DNA of 64,000 bases, taken from Fervidobacterium nodosum Rt17-B1. Its GTDB lineage: Bacteria; Thermotogota; Thermotogae; Thermotogales; Fervidobacteriaceae. Below, piece by piece: positions 40,235-49,985 of this stretch. The stretch lies in NCBI RefSeq assembly GCF_000017545.1, contig NC_009718.1:1612001-1676000 (forward strand), written 5' to 3'. Numbering within the stretch: position 1 is the first letter of the stretch; every line of letters begins with the position of its first letter. A program made the position numbers and the translations under genes. A model generated the notes under the pieces. It saw only the letters and a program-made list of their open reading frames with translations. It searched no databases and was not told the DNA's origin.

Positions 40235-40265
40235 CAAAAAACTGAAAAGGGGAGGTCTGTTATGA

Positions 40266-41609
40266 ATGAAGGTCAAACTCCAGGTTGATATTAAAAAGCT
40301 CATCGAACGTGGTGATTTTCGAACGTTAAAGCTTTTGTTAGAAGACCAAGATCCAAATGTTGTATATGAAATGATCGAAGAACTTGAAACCTCGGAAAAA
40401 GCTATTGTCTTCCGCTTGTTACATAAAGATATAGCTGCGGAGGTCTTTTCCAAACTTGAGCCAGATGAACAACTTGAACTTGTACGAATGTTAACAGATG
40501 AAGAGATAAAATCTATTATAAGGAACATGGACCCTTCGGATCGTGCTGAACTTTTTGATGAACTTCCTGCCGATGTTGTTACCAAGCTTCTTTCTTTCCT
40601 TCCAAAGAGTGAAAGAGAACAGACGATAGAGATATTAAATTATCCTGAAAACTCAGCGGGTCGTTTAATGTCTCCATATTTCGTCTATGTAGTAAGAAAC
40701 ATGACGGTTGAAGAAGCTTTAGCAAAAGTGCGCAAGTTTGGAAAAGACGCTGATACAATATACACGATATTTGTAGTTGAAGAGGATAAGACTTTGATTG
40801 GTACACTTAGCTTGGAAGATTTGATATTTGCTGAACCTGATACACTTGTTGATGAGATATTCACTCCAGATCCTCCTTACGTAAAAACTACAACGGACCA
40901 AGAAGAAGTCGCGGAATTGATGAAACGATACGATTTGAATGCTATTGCTGTTGTTGATAACGATATGAGACTCGTTGGCGTGGTAATTATAGATGATATC
41001 GTAGACATCATCGAAGAAGAGGCGACGGAAGATATTCACAGGATGGCTGGTATGAATGTAACTACAACATCTTACTTTCATACATCGCCGCTTGTTTTTA
41101 TAAAGAACCGTCTCCCTTGGCTAGTTGGATTATTACTTTTAGAAAGTGTTAATGCATTTATAGTTCACAGATATGAAGATTTTCTTGCAGCAATACCAAT
41201 AGTCGCGGCGTTTATGACCACAATGGTTGATGCTGGAGGTAATGCCGGAGGTCAAAGTAGTACGTTAATAATAAGAAGTATGGCACTTGGTGAAGTTGAG
41301 CTCAAAGACTGGTGGAAAGTTTTATTAAGGGAATTGTATGTTGGAGCACTTTTAGGCGTAATTCTTGGTATAACACTCTTTTTAAGGGGATTCATGGTTT
41401 CAAACAATATCATTGTTAACTTTTCCGCGGCAATTTCTCTTTTCTTAATAATAGTTTTTGCAAATGTAGTTGGAGCTATGTTACCTTTCTTTGGGAAACT
41501 TTTACATATTGACCCAGCTTTGATGTCCGGACCACTTATAACGACTATTGCGGACCTTGGTGGAATAATGATTTACTTTGCTATAGCACATTCTATGTTA
41601 AAGATGTAA
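40266..41609 (+). CDS. mgtE: magnesium transporter MgtE
   Basis: A 447-residue MgtE. The N-terminal superhelical domain (about 1-125) is followed by two CBS domains (about 130-250), the linker helix, and five transmembrane helices from about 280 with the pore motif DAGGNAGGQSSTLIIRSMA. The N and CBS domains gate Mg2+ or Mn2+ flux in response to cytosolic Mg2+. The ATG at 40266 gives an N-terminus aligned with the known family. A second, out-of-frame ATG at 40262 lies closer to the GGAGG (40251-40255) and opens an 8-codon ORF. It is first in a plus-strand run with the next gene 35 bp on. Confidence 0.95.
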   Translation: MKVKLQVDIKKLIERGDFRTLKLLLEDQDPNVVYEMIEELETSEKAIVFRLLHKDIAAEVFSKLEPDEQLELVRMLTDEEIKSIIRNMDPSDRAELFDELPADVVTKLLSFLPKSEREQTIEILNYPENSAGRLMSPYFVYVVRNMTVEEALAKVRKFGKDADTIYTIFVVEEDKTLIGTLSLEDLIFAEPDTLVDEIFTPDPPYVKTTTDQEEVAELMKRYDLNAIAVVDNDMRLVGVVIIDDIVDIIEEEATEDIHRMAGMNVTTTSYFHTSPLVFIKNRLPWLVGLLLLESVNAFIVHRYEDFLAAIPIVAAFMTTMVDAGGNAGGQSSTLIIRSMALGEVELKDWWKVLLRELYVGALLGVILGITLFLRGFMVSNNIIVNFSAAISLFLIIVFANVVGAMLPFFGKLLHIDPALMSGPLITTIADLGGIMIYFAIAHSMLKM

Positions 41610-41644
41610 TTTGAATTTTTTGAGCTTTTTCAAGGGGGGATTAT

Positions 41645-41995
41645 ATGGAGCGTGAAGAGATCGAAAGGAAGCTTTTAGAGACTATTGAAAAAATAGAATC
41701 TCATATTGAAAGATATGAGAAAGATATCGAGGAACTTAACATAAAAATAAATAGGCTTACAGATGATTTAGATGATACGTGGTCAGCGTTTAGAAACGCT
41801 TTTATAACTATAGTTACCATGTTTATAATAATGACGATTACTTGGTTTTTCCCATTTCAAGTGAGAGCTTACGGTTATCTCTCGGTAGATGATGTTAGGA
41901 GAAAGTTAATAGCACTGAGCGTTGAGGCATTAGTTTTTGGAATAATTATGCTTTTAGTACTTGGAACGGTTCTAACGAGGAGGTTTAGAAGATAA
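41645..41995 (+). CDS. small coiled-coil membrane protein, function unknown
   Basis: A 116-residue protein: residues 1-42 are a charged coiled coil ([20 protein letters not shown]), then two transmembrane helices at about 49-68 and 93-110, and a basic tail (TRRFRR). I recognise no family. The ATG at 41645 follows AAGGGGGG. It sits between mgtE and uvrA; its end carries AGGAGG that may serve uvrA. Confidence 0.7.
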   Translation: MEREEIERKLLETIEKIESHIERYEKDIEELNIKINRLTDDLDDTWSAFRNAFITIVTMFIIMTITWFFPFQVRAYGYLSVDDVRRKLIALSVEALVFGIIMLLVLGTVLTRRFRR

Positions 41996-41999
41996 TACA

Positions 42000-44777
42000 A
42001 TGGAAAAAATTGTTGTAAAAGGTGCAAGGGTACATAATTTGAAAGGTATCGATGTGGAGATACCGAAGAACAAGCTCGTTGTCATTACTGGACTTTCGGG
42101 TTCTGGTAAGAGCTCTTTGGCAATGGATACTATTTTTATTGAAGGACAAAGAAGGTATTTGGAAAGTTTATCAACTTACGCAAGGCAATTTATAGGTGAG
42201 TTGAAAAAGCCAGATGTTGAAAGTATCGAAGGTCTATCTCCTTCTATAGCTATAGACCAGAAAAGCGTCTCTCACAACCCAAGGTCGACTGTTGGAACTG
42301 TGACTGAAATATACGATTATCTAAGAGTTCTGTACGCTCAAATAGGTGTTCCACATTGTCCACATTGCGGGCGAGAATTACAAAAGATGTCCGTAGACGA
42401 AATTGTAAATAATATGCAAAAGCATTTTGAAGGCAAAAGAGTTTTAATTCTTTCCCCAATTGCCCGTGAGAAAAAAGGGACTTTCAAGGAAGAATTCAAT
42501 GAATTTATAAATCGTGGTTATACAAGAGTAGAAGTTGATGGAAAGGTTTACAGACTTGAGGAAGTACCAGAACTTAATAAAAATATTAGGCACAATATTA
42601 ATTTAGTTATTGACAGAATATATTTGAGCGAAACTGATCCACATAGGTTGTTTCAGTCAATTGAACTTGCACTTAAAGAGGGTAATGGTTTTGTTTTAGT
42701 GAAAACAGAGGATGGAAGTCATGAACATCTTTACTCTGAAAAGTTGTCTTGTCTATCTTGCGGTTTCTCAATGCCCGAAATTACACCTAAACTATTTTCT
42801 TTTAACAGTCCATATGGTGCGTGTCCTGATTGTCATGGCCTTGGTTTTAAATTAGAAGTAGATGAAGATTCTTTATTCGAAGAAGACAAATCGGTAATTG
42901 AGGGTTTAAGGATTGGTCATAAAGCGGATGGATGGCTCCCAAGAAGACTTGAAAGAATTGTTAGAGAGTACCATGGTGATTTAAATAAACCATTTTATGC
43001 TCAACCAGATGAAGTTAAAGAAGCTATTTTGTATGGTACTGAATATTTCGAAGGTATAGTTACTCTTGTCAAGGAAAGATACGAAGAGTATACCTCGGAA
43101 GAGACTCGTGAGTGGCTTGTGGAGAATTTCTTTGTTGAACGAACCTGTCAGTCGTGTAAAGGTAAAAGATTGAGACCGGAAGCATTGAGTATAACAATAA
43201 ACGGTTTGAGTATAATCGATTTTACAGAATTACCCATTTCCAAAGAACTCGCGGTTATAAGGAAGTTACCGGAGGTTATAACACCTAAGCAATACGAAGC
43301 TATAAAAGAGTTGCTGAATGAAATAGAAAAAAGGTTGGACTTTCTTGAGCAAGTTGGTTTAGGATACATATCACTTTCAAGAAACGTGCGTACACTATCT
43401 GGAGGAGAAGCTCAGAGAATACGTTTGGCAACGCAGATAGGTTCAAAGCTGACAGGCGTTATATATGTTTTAGATGAACCTACGATAGGATTGCATCAGA
43501 GAGATAACGATAGATTGATAAATATGTTAAAGCAACTTCGTGACCTTGGAAATACAGTTCTCGTTGTTGAACATGACGAAGATGTTATAAAAAATGCAGA
43601 TTATGTTATAGACATAGGGCCTCGCGCTGGTGTAAACGGTGGAGAGGTTGTATTTGCTGGTACTGTAGAAGAAATTATGAAATCAGATAAATCTTTAACT
43701 GGTAAGTATTTATCAGGTAAGATGAGGATAGAAATACCACATCAAAGGCGAAAGGGAAATGGTAAATCTATAAAGTTAATTGGTGCAAGACATAATAACT
43801 TGAAAAACATAACAGTAGAGTTCCCACTTGGGACTTTCATAGTTGTTACAGGTGTTAGTGGTTCTGGGAAAAGCTCACTTATCTTAGATACACTTTATCC
43901 TGCGATAGCAAATAAACTTTACAAAACTAAATACGAAACGGGTGAGTACAGTAAAATAGAGGGAATTGAAGAAATCGATAAGATTATTGCGATAGACCAA
44001 TCACCTATAGGAAGAACACCACGTAGTAATCCGGCAACGTATACAAAGGTTTTTGACGCTATTCGAGATTTATTCGCAATGACTCCGGAAGCCAAAGCGC
44101 GTGGATATGACAAGGGAAGGTTTAGTTTTAACGTGAAAGGTGGAAGATGTGAAGCTTGCGGAGGGCAAGGTGTAGTTAAAATTGAAATGATGTTCTTACC
44201 AGAAGTTTACGTTGAATGCGATGTTTGTAAGGGTTCACGATATAATTCTGAAACGCTTGAGGTTACTTATAAAGGGAAAAATATAGCCGATGTGCTTAAT
44301 ATGACTGTAGATGAAGCTCTCGAATTTTTTGCAAATATACCAGCAATAAGAGATACACTGCAAGTATTATCAGACGTTGGATTAGGTTACATAAAACTTG
44401 GTCAACCAGCAACGACTCTTTCCGGTGGTGAAGCTCAAAGAGTTAAGCTTGCATCTGAATTAAGAAAGAAGGCAACAGGTAGAACGCTTTATATTCTTGA
44501 CGAACCAACGGTTGGATTACATTTTGACGATGTGAAAAAACTGATAGAAGTTTTGAATAGACTTGTAGATAAGGGTAATACAGTAATTGTTATAGAGCAC
44601 AATTTAGATGTTATAAAATCTGCAGATTACATAATAGACCTTGGACCAGAAGGTGGCGAAGAGGGAGGATACATTGTTGCGACCGGTACACCTGAAGAAA
44701 TAGCGCAATGTGGTGATTCTTGGACTGGAAAATATTTGAAAGAAGTACTTAAAATCTCTGAAAGAACCACTGCTTAA
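42000..44777 (+). CDS. uvrA: excinuclease ABC subunit A
   Basis: A 925-residue UvrA, the damage-recognition ATPase of nucleotide excision repair. Two ABC modules: Walker [15 protein letters not shown] and [14 protein letters not shown], signatures [14 protein letters not shown] and [14 protein letters not shown]. The zinc modules are visible as CPHC, CLSC...CPDC, CQSC and CEAC...CDVC. Its ATG is 4 bp after the preceding stop. Full length for the family. Confidence 0.98.
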   Translation: MEKIVVKGARVHNLKGIDVEIPKNKLVVITGLSGSGKSSLAMDTIFIEGQRRYLESLSTYARQFIGELKKPDVESIEGLSPSIAIDQKSVSHNPRSTVGTVTEIYDYLRVLYAQIGVPHCPHCGRELQKMSVDEIVNNMQKHFEGKRVLILSPIAREKKGTFKEEFNEFINRGYTRVEVDGKVYRLEEVPELNKNIRHNINLVIDRIYLSETDPHRLFQSIELALKEGNGFVLVKTEDGSHEHLYSEKLSCLSCGFSMPEITPKLFSFNSPYGACPDCHGLGFKLEVDEDSLFEEDKSVIEGLRIGHKADGWLPRRLERIVREYHGDLNKPFYAQPDEVKEAILYGTEYFEGIVTLVKERYEEYTSEETREWLVENFFVERTCQSCKGKRLRPEALSITINGLSIIDFTELPISKELAVIRKLPEVITPKQYEAIKELLNEIEKRLDFLEQVGLGYISLSRNVRTLSGGEAQRIRLATQIGSKLTGVIYVLDEPTIGLHQRDNDRLINMLKQLRDLGNTVLVVEHDEDVIKNADYVIDIGPRAGVNGGEVVFAGTVEEIMKSDKSLTGKYLSGKMRIEIPHQRRKGNGKSIKLIGARHNNLKNITVEFPLGTFIVVTGVSGSGKSSLILDTLYPAIANKLYKTKYETGEYSKIEGIEEIDKIIAIDQSPIGRTPRSNPATYTKVFDAIRDLFAMTPEAKARGYDKGRFSFNVKGGRCEACGGQGVVKIEMMFLPEVYVECDVCKGSRYNSETLEVTYKGKNIADVLNMTVDEALEFFANIPAIRDTLQVLSDVGLGYIKLGQPATTLSGGEAQRVKLASELRKKATGRTLYILDEPTVGLHFDDVKKLIEVLNRLVDKGNTVIVIEHNLDVIKSADYIIDLGPEGGEEGGYIVATGTPEEIAQCGDSWTGKYLKEVLKISERTTA

Positions 44778-44819
44778 ATAATTAATAATTTTATGAAATA
44801 ATTTCTTGGAGGGATTGGT

Positions 44820-45422
44820 TTGGGTTTTAAAATTTTCATGGCAAGTAAAAATGCGCATAAATTACATGAGATTAAATTGATTATACCTGATTTTGTTGAA
44901 TTATTGAGTATAGATACAGAAATGGACGTTGTTGAAGACGGAGAGACTTTTTTGGAAAATTCTGTTATAAAAGCCATTGAGTATGGAAAACATATCGATC
45001 AACCGGTTATAGCTGATGATTCGGGTTTATCTATTGACAGTCTGGACGGTTTTCCTGGAGTTATGTCTGCGAGGTATATGGAAAATGCAAGTTATGTAGA
45101 GAAGATGGAAAGTATTTTGCAACTTATGAAAAACTTTAGAACACCAGAAGAAAGGAAGGCAAGATTCGTTTGCTCAGCTACATATTTTAATCCATTAAAC
45201 AAATTCTTAATTTCCGTAGAAGGTTTTGTTGAAGGAACTATAGCAACTGAAATACGTGGCAGTCATGGATTTGGGTATGATCCAATATTTATCCCAGCAG
45301 GATACGATAAGACTTTCGGAGAACTCGGAGAAGAAGTGAAGAAGAAAATTAGTCATAGAAGTGTGGCCTTTAAAAAGCTTTTCGATATGTTGATAAAAAT
45401 TGGGGAACTTCGACAAATTTAA
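44820..45422 (+). CDS. rdgB: XTP/dITP diphosphatase (RdgB/HAM1 family)
   Basis: A 200-residue non-canonical purine NTP pyrophosphatase that removes d[20 protein letters not shown] at the N-terminus binds triphosphate, then [22 protein letters not shown] and [13 protein letters not shown]. The C-terminal [13 protein letters not shown] is typical. The start is TTG 44820 with GGAGGG 5 bp upstream. It lies 42 bp after uvrA. Confidence 0.95.
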   Translation: MGFKIFMASKNAHKLHEIKLIIPDFVELLSIDTEMDVVEDGETFLENSVIKAIEYGKHIDQPVIADDSGLSIDSLDGFPGVMSARYMENASYVEKMESILQLMKNFRTPEERKARFVCSATYFNPLNKFLISVEGFVEGTIATEIRGSHGFGYDPIFIPAGYDKTFGELGEEVKKKISHRSVAFKKLFDMLIKIGELRQI

Positions 45423-45461
45423 TTGTTCAAAATAGTTAAAATGTTTAAAGAGGTGTTCTAT

Positions 45462-46655
45462 GTGCTAACGATTCATGCTGAAAGATTAATTACCCCTATT
45501 AAACAGCCAGTTAAAGGCATAGAAATGAAAAAAATTGAGGAATTATTTGATGTTGATATAGTTATAGAAGGTAAAAACGTTATCGATATAAGAAAACACA
45601 AAAATGCTGATATAAAAGCTAAGATGGTAACGCCTGGATTTTTTGATGCACACACTCATATCCCATTTGTGGGCTCACGTTCGAAAGAGTTTTTGATGAG
45701 AGCACGTGGGAAGAGTTACATTGAGATACTAAAAGCTGGTGGAGGTATTCACTTTACATCTGAATTAGTTAGAAAAAGTACAGAAACAGAATTATTTGAG
45801 CAAGGAAAAAAGCAAATCAAAGAACTTACGAAACACGGAGTTATAGGTATTGAGTGCAAGAGTGGTTATGGGCTTGATATAGAAAATGAGTTGAAGCAGC
45901 TTAGAGTAATTAAAAAACTTAATCATGAGATGAAAAATAAAATTGTTGGTACGTTTCTTGGGCTTCATGCAAGACCAAGAAGCGATTCAGGTAAGACAAC
46001 GGAAGAGTATATCTCTGATATGAAATCAATATTGACGTTAATTAAAAAAGAGGAGCTTGCGGATTTTGTCGATGCGTTTGTTGATAAAGGGGTATTCTTA
46101 CCTGAAGAAATCAAAGATTTTATTGTTGAAGCGAAAAATTTGGGCTTTAAGATAAGGCTTCACGCAGATGAAATTGAGAACGTTGGCGCGGCGAGATTCG
46201 GAACGCAAATCGGAGCTGTGAGTGTTGACCATGTTTTAAAAATAAACGATGAAGATATTTGGGTACTTTCAGAGAATGAAACTTTTGTTACTTTAATGCC
46301 TTCTACGAGTTTTTATCTTGGTGAATCATACGCACCTGCGAGAAAAATTATCGATAGTGGTATAGGAGTTGCGTTGGGCTCGGATTTCAATCCCGGTTCA
46401 TCACCTATTTACAATCCAGCGTTTGTTATGCATCTTGCCATAAGATTTTTGAGTATGGAACCAGAGGAGGTTTTAAATGCGTACACTGTGAATAGCGCAT
46501 ACGTGCTCGGTTTAAAGTCTGGAGTTGTAAAGCCTGGGTATCCTGCGGATCTTATTTTATGGAATACAAACGAATTTCTTGATATACCATACATGTTCCA
46601 AACGAATTTTGTTGATAAAGTTGTCATTGATGGGGATATTTTAAGTAAGGAGTAA
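45462..46655 (+). CDS. hutI: imidazolonepropionase (HutI-type amidohydrolase)
   Basis: A 397-residue amidohydrolase. Metal-binding His residues lie in TPGFFDAHTHIPFVGSR, then EILKAGGGIHFT, IECKSGYGLDIENELKQLR, FLGLHARPRS and LGSDFNPGSSP, all in HutI order. HutI hydrolyses imidazolonepropionate in histidine breakdown. I chose GTG 45462, preceded by AGAGGTG; the frame is open from 45423 without a good SD. No hutH, hutU or hutG is in the window, so a related cyclic-amide substrate is possible. Confidence 0.87.
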   Translation: MLTIHAERLITPIKQPVKGIEMKKIEELFDVDIVIEGKNVIDIRKHKNADIKAKMVTPGFFDAHTHIPFVGSRSKEFLMRARGKSYIEILKAGGGIHFTSELVRKSTETELFEQGKKQIKELTKHGVIGIECKSGYGLDIENELKQLRVIKKLNHEMKNKIVGTFLGLHARPRSDSGKTTEEYISDMKSILTLIKKEELADFVDAFVDKGVFLPEEIKDFIVEAKNLGFKIRLHADEIENVGAARFGTQIGAVSVDHVLKINDEDIWVLSENETFVTLMPSTSFYLGESYAPARKIIDSGIGVALGSDFNPGSSPIYNPAFVMHLAIRFLSMEPEEVLNAYTVNSAYVLGLKSGVVKPGYPADLILWNTNEFLDIPYMFQTNFVDKVVIDGDILSKE

Positions 46656-46661
46656 TATTAG

Positions 46662-47033
46662 ATGCGTAAGGATTTTAAAAAGGCGGATTTTGTAATCTTT
46701 GTGGTTGTTTTATCTATAGCGGTTATTTTTTTAGTAGGTAAAATCTTTAGAAAAGTCGATAATTACAAAGGGGTAGTTGTTAGAATTTCTGGAAAAGAGA
46801 CGTACTATTTTGATAAACCAGGTGAATGGAAAATTAATAACGAAGATGGTAAATATATAACCACTTTACACTATGATGGGAATTTTATTTGGGTGACGGA
46901 ATCGAATTGCCCAGATAAAATATGTGAAAAGACCGGAAAAGTTAAACCTGGAGGAAGTATAATATGTGTCCCCAACAGAACGATAATAGAATTCAAAAAG
47001 GTAAATCAGAATATAGACGTCGAAACGTGGTGA
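46662..47033 (+). CDS. NusG domain II-containing membrane-anchored protein
   Basis: A 123-residue protein with one N-terminal transmembrane helix (about 8-28) and a NusG-domain-II-like beta domain ending in SNCPDKICEKTGKVKPGGSI and ICVPNRTIIEF. The Cys residues of the CPDKxC pattern are present. Such proteins often neighbour Gx transporters and ApbE/Rnf genes. The true NusG is a different protein. Its 3' end overlaps the next gene by 70 bp in another frame. Confidence 0.85.
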   Translation: MRKDFKKADFVIFVVVLSIAVIFLVGKIFRKVDNYKGVVVRISGKETYYFDKPGEWKINNEDGKYITTLHYDGNFIWVTESNCPDKICEKTGKVKPGGSIICVPNRTIIEFKKVNQNIDVETW

Positions 47034-47500
47034 TATTCGGCTTATTTATTGCGATTAGTAGTGTTGTTTATGTTGTTGAAGGTATAATCCCGTTTCCAGT
47101 TCCTGGTGGGAAGTGGGGATTTTCAAATTTTATAGTTTTATATCTATCTTATTATAGTTCCTTATCAGATGCTTTACTTCTTGCGGTTTCAAAATCACTT
47201 TTGGGCTCCATTCTCTCTGGTACCATATTCACACCAGGTTTTTTTATGGGTTTTTTTGGAAGTATTGCTTCTGCCATGGTACAGAGTTTGGTTTCAAAAA
47301 CAAAAATATTTGGGATAACAGGTATAAGTATAATAGGAATGGTTGCGAATAACATAACACAATTTTTTGTTGGTAGTGTTTTAATAAGTTCGAAAGCTAT
47401 TTACAGTTTGTTACCGATAGTACTTTTCTTTGGTAGTTTTTCAGCGATTGCAAACGCTTATTTGGCGCTTCAAACAGCACGATTAGAAATAAAGAATTAG
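46964..47500 (+). CDS. Gx transporter family protein (heptaprenyl diphosphate synthase component I-like)
   Basis: A 178-residue polytopic membrane protein: GLFIAISSVVYVVEGIIPFP, PGGKWGFSNFIVLYL and SLLGSILSGTIFTPGFFMGF are typical of the PF07456 family, now called Gx transporters. ATG 46964 has GGAGG (46950-46954) 9 bp upstream, inside the preceding gene, so the 70-bp out-of-frame overlap looks real. The first 20 residues are basic and hydrophilic. Substrate unknown; an ECF-like uptake role is inferred from family descriptions. Confidence 0.83.
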   Translation: MCPQQNDNRIQKGKSEYRRRNVVIFGLFIAISSVVYVVEGIIPFPVPGGKWGFSNFIVLYLSYYSSLSDALLLAVSKSLLGSILSGTIFTPGFFMGFFGSIASAMVQSLVSKTKIFGITGISIIGMVANNITQFFVGSVLISSKAIYSLLPIVLFFGSFSAIANAYLALQTARLEIKN

Positions 47501-47534
47501 ATCTTATTGGATTTTTGATATTGGGGGTGAGAAT

Positions 47535-48851
47535 ATGATAAAACGTTCAGATTTTCCGAAAGATTTCTTGTTTGGAACAGCGACTGCAGCGTATCAAATA
47601 GAAGGTGCGGCAAAGGAAGATGGTAAAGGACCATCTATTTGGGATGTTTTTTCCCATACACCAGGTAAAACATTCAACGGTGACACTGGTGATATTGCCT
47701 GTGACCATTACCATAGATTTAAAGAAGATGTAGCTATAATGAAGGAAATAGGTCTTAACGCTTATCGTTTTTCAATTTCTTGGCCTAGAGTTATGCAAGA
47801 TGGGAAGAACATTAATCAAAAAGGTATCGATTTTTACAATCGACTAGTGGATGAACTTTTAGAAAACGATATCATTCCATTTATTACTCTTTACCACTGG
47901 GATTTACCTTACGCCTTGTACGAGAAGGGTGGATGGCTTAACGACGATATAGCAATGTACTTTAGAGCTTACGCAACACTCATGTTTAATGAACTTGGAG
48001 ATAGGGTAAAACATTGGATTACGTTAAACGAGCCATGGTGTTCATCTTTCCTTGGATACTTTACTGGTGAACATGCGCCAGGTCATCAAAATTTGCAAGA
48101 GGCTTTGATAGCAGCACATAATCTTTTGCGTTCGCATGGGCATGCTGTACAAGCATTTAGAGAAGAGGTAAGAGATGGAAAGATAGGACTTACGAACGTT
48201 GTTACGAAAGTGGAACCAGGTGATTCAAGACCGGAAAGTTTCTTTGTAGCTAGTTTGGTTGACAAAGTAATCAACGCATGGTTCCACGATCCTGTTATCT
48301 TTGGAAAATATCCTGAAGAAGCTGTTAAAAATTACGTTGAGATGGGGCTTAATGTTCCTGATAACGATTTTGACATTATATCAACACCTATAGATTTCTT
48401 TGGTGTTAACTACTATACTCGAACTCTTGTTGTGTTTGATGAAACAAATCCAATGAAATTTTCTTATGTTAGCGGTGATTTACCAAAGACGGAAATGGGT
48501 TGGGAAATTTATCCACAAGGTTTATTCGATATGTTAATCTATCTCAAAGAAAGGTATAGGTTACCACTTTACATAACAGAAAATGGTATGGCTGGACCAG
48601 ATAAAGTTGAAAACGGTAAAGTTATAGATGATTACAGAATAGAATACCTGGAGAAACACTTCGAAAAAGCACTTGAAGCTATAAATGCTGGTGTTAATTT
48701 GAAAGGATATTTTATTTGGTCGCTCCTTGATAACTTTGAGTGGGCTTATGGGTATTCAAAAAGATTTGGTATAGTTTACGTAGATTACAATACGCAAAAA
48801 AGAATTCTGAAAAAGAGTGCACAATGGTTGAAAGAGTTCTTGAGAAGCTGA
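47535..48851 (+). CDS. bglA: GH1 beta-glucosidase
   Basis: A 438-residue family 1 glycoside hydrolase. FPKDFLFGTATAAYQIEGA is the N-terminal signature, TLNEPWCSSFLGY carries the acid/base Glu, and YITENGMAG carries the nucleophile Glu. No signal peptide, so intracellular, cleaving imported cellobiose or similar beta-glucosides. ATG 47535 follows GGGGGTGAG. Last gene of the plus-strand run. Confidence 0.96.
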   Translation: MIKRSDFPKDFLFGTATAAYQIEGAAKEDGKGPSIWDVFSHTPGKTFNGDTGDIACDHYHRFKEDVAIMKEIGLNAYRFSISWPRVMQDGKNINQKGIDFYNRLVDELLENDIIPFITLYHWDLPYALYEKGGWLNDDIAMYFRAYATLMFNELGDRVKHWITLNEPWCSSFLGYFTGEHAPGHQNLQEALIAAHNLLRSHGHAVQAFREEVRDGKIGLTNVVTKVEPGDSRPESFFVASLVDKVINAWFHDPVIFGKYPEEAVKNYVEMGLNVPDNDFDIISTPIDFFGVNYYTRTLVVFDETNPMKFSYVSGDLPKTEMGWEIYPQGLFDMLIYLKERYRLPLYITENGMAGPDKVENGKVIDDYRIEYLEKHFEKALEAINAGVNLKGYFIWSLLDNFEWAYGYSKRFGIVYVDYNTQKRILKKSAQWLKEFLRS

Positions 48852-48873
48852 AATCATAGATAAAATGATGAAT

Positions 48874-48905
48874 AAAATCGGTCGGTTTTTCTACCGACCG
48901 ATTTT
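48874..48905. terminator. bidirectional intrinsic terminator between bglA and fliY
   Basis: AAAATCGGTCGGT and ACCGACCGATTTT form a perfect 13-bp stem with a 6-nt loop; A- and T-runs on both sides let it work for both convergent genes. Confidence 0.9.
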
Positions 48906-48911
48906 GTTTAT

Positions 48912-49985
48912 TTACTTCAATCCATACAGCCTTTCTTTTGGACTGACGATTTCAGTAATTCTTACACCAAAGTTTTCATCTATGACAACTACTTCTCCAC
49001 GTGCGATAAGTTTGTTGTTTACGTAAATATCAACCGGTTCACCAGTAAGTTTGTCAAGTTCAATCAATGACCCAACTCCCAATTCCATAATTTCTTTAAG
49101 AGATAGTTTTGTTCTACCTAATTCAACAGATACGTTTAGTGGTATATCAAATAGCAATTGTAATCTTTCATCTATAACTTGCGTTTGTTCTTGAGCTGAT
49201 GGGACTTTTCCAAAGTCCTCAAATTGTACAGGTTTTGCCGCGACCGCTGTTTTTTCCTTGGGAATAGAGGGGCTTGGAACACTTTGCGTTGGTGTTTTTT
49301 GAGTTTGAGAAGTTGCTGTTTGTTTTTCAGTTTTACCGAATATCATTTCGTACATTTTTTTCACAAATGGTATAGGCATCGCTAGGAAAAATTTTGCAGG
49401 CTCTAAATCTTCTATCGACATTGTGAAATTAACTTTTGCCACTTTATCAGCATCTTCCCCGATTGGTGGAAATTTTGTTTCCGCGTTGTCAAAATTAAGA
49501 ATTTCAATGGTCGGAGGTGTTATATTTACGCTTTTTTTAATCATGTCAGAGAGGGATGTAGCAGCAGACCCCATCATTTGATTCATCGCTTCGCCGACTG
49601 CGCTTAATTTCATTTCATCGAGTTCGTCACTCTCAACTTTTCCAAGTCCACCCATCATAATATCAGCTATTTCAGCGGCGGTCTTTTTTTCAAGAACAAG
49701 AGCATTTAATCCTTCAACCGCTCCTTCGAAATGTATTATAACGGTGACTTTTTCACCTGAGACTTCACTTCTTAAATCTTTAAGAGTTTTCACCTCGACT
49801 TCAGGTGTTGAAATGTCAACCTTTCTTCCGAGTATACTTGAAAGAGCTGTAGCACCACTGCCAAGGATTATGTTGCCGACTTCACCTATCATGTCTTTTT
49901 CTATATCAGTTAGTGATTCTTCACTTGTTAATTGTCCCAATAATGCGTCTAACTCTTCTTGAGAGAGGAAATCGTCTGCTATCAT
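48912..49985 (-). CDS. fliY: flagellar motor switch phosphatase FliY
   Basis: A 357-residue protein: N-terminal DDFLSQEELDALLGQL, two CheC-type motifs (EVGNIILGSGATALS and AVGEAMNQMMGSAATSL), a Gln/Thr/Pro/Ser-rich linker (about 225-265), and a C-terminal SpoA/FliN domain (VSVELGRTKLSLKEIM...KLIARGEVVVIDENFGVRI). FliY dephosphorylates CheY-P and forms part of the C-ring in Firmicutes and Thermotogales. It overlaps fliM by 4 bp and ends at the terminator. Confidence 0.95.
   Translation of the reverse strand: MIADDFLSQEELDALLGQLTSEESLTDIEKDMIGEVGNIILGSGATALSSILGRKVDISTPEVEVKTLKDLRSEVSGEKVTVIIHFEGAVEGLNALVLEKKTAAEIADIMMGGLGKVESDELDEMKLSAVGEAMNQMMGSAATSLSDMIKKSVNITPPTIEILNFDNAETKFPPIGEDADKVAKVNFTMSIEDLEPAKFFLAMPIPFVKKMYEMIFGKTEKQTATSQTQKTPTQSVPSPSIPKEKTAVAAKPVQFEDFGKVPSAQEQTQVIDERLQLLFDIPLNVSVELGRTKLSLKEIMELGVGSLIELDKLTGEPVDIYVNNKLIARGEVVVIDENFGVRITEIVSPKERLYGLK

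Larger units (their letters stand above)
39888..40265. other. 378-bp intergenic region between divergent leuS and mgtE
   Basis: The only stretch over 300 bp without a firm gene. From left to right it holds a TATAAT box for leuS on the minus strand (39941-39946, weak -35), nested inverted repeats (39984-40047), an extended -10 promoter for mgtE (40077-40085), a terminator-like hairpin (40094-40125), a possible 18-codon leader ORF (40178-40234) and the mgtE SD. It does not match the M-box Mg2+ riboswitch as I remember its conserved core. Confidence 0.8.

Noticed and set aside
40080-40265. M-box (ykoK) Mg2+ riboswitch upstream of mgtE
   Set aside because: The conserved M-box core as I remember it is not visible; only a short GGTGAG match. 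A covariance search would settle it.
40208-40585. Minus-strand ORF over the mgtE 5' region
   Set aside because: Ser-rich shadow of the mgtE coding strand with no SD or family motif.
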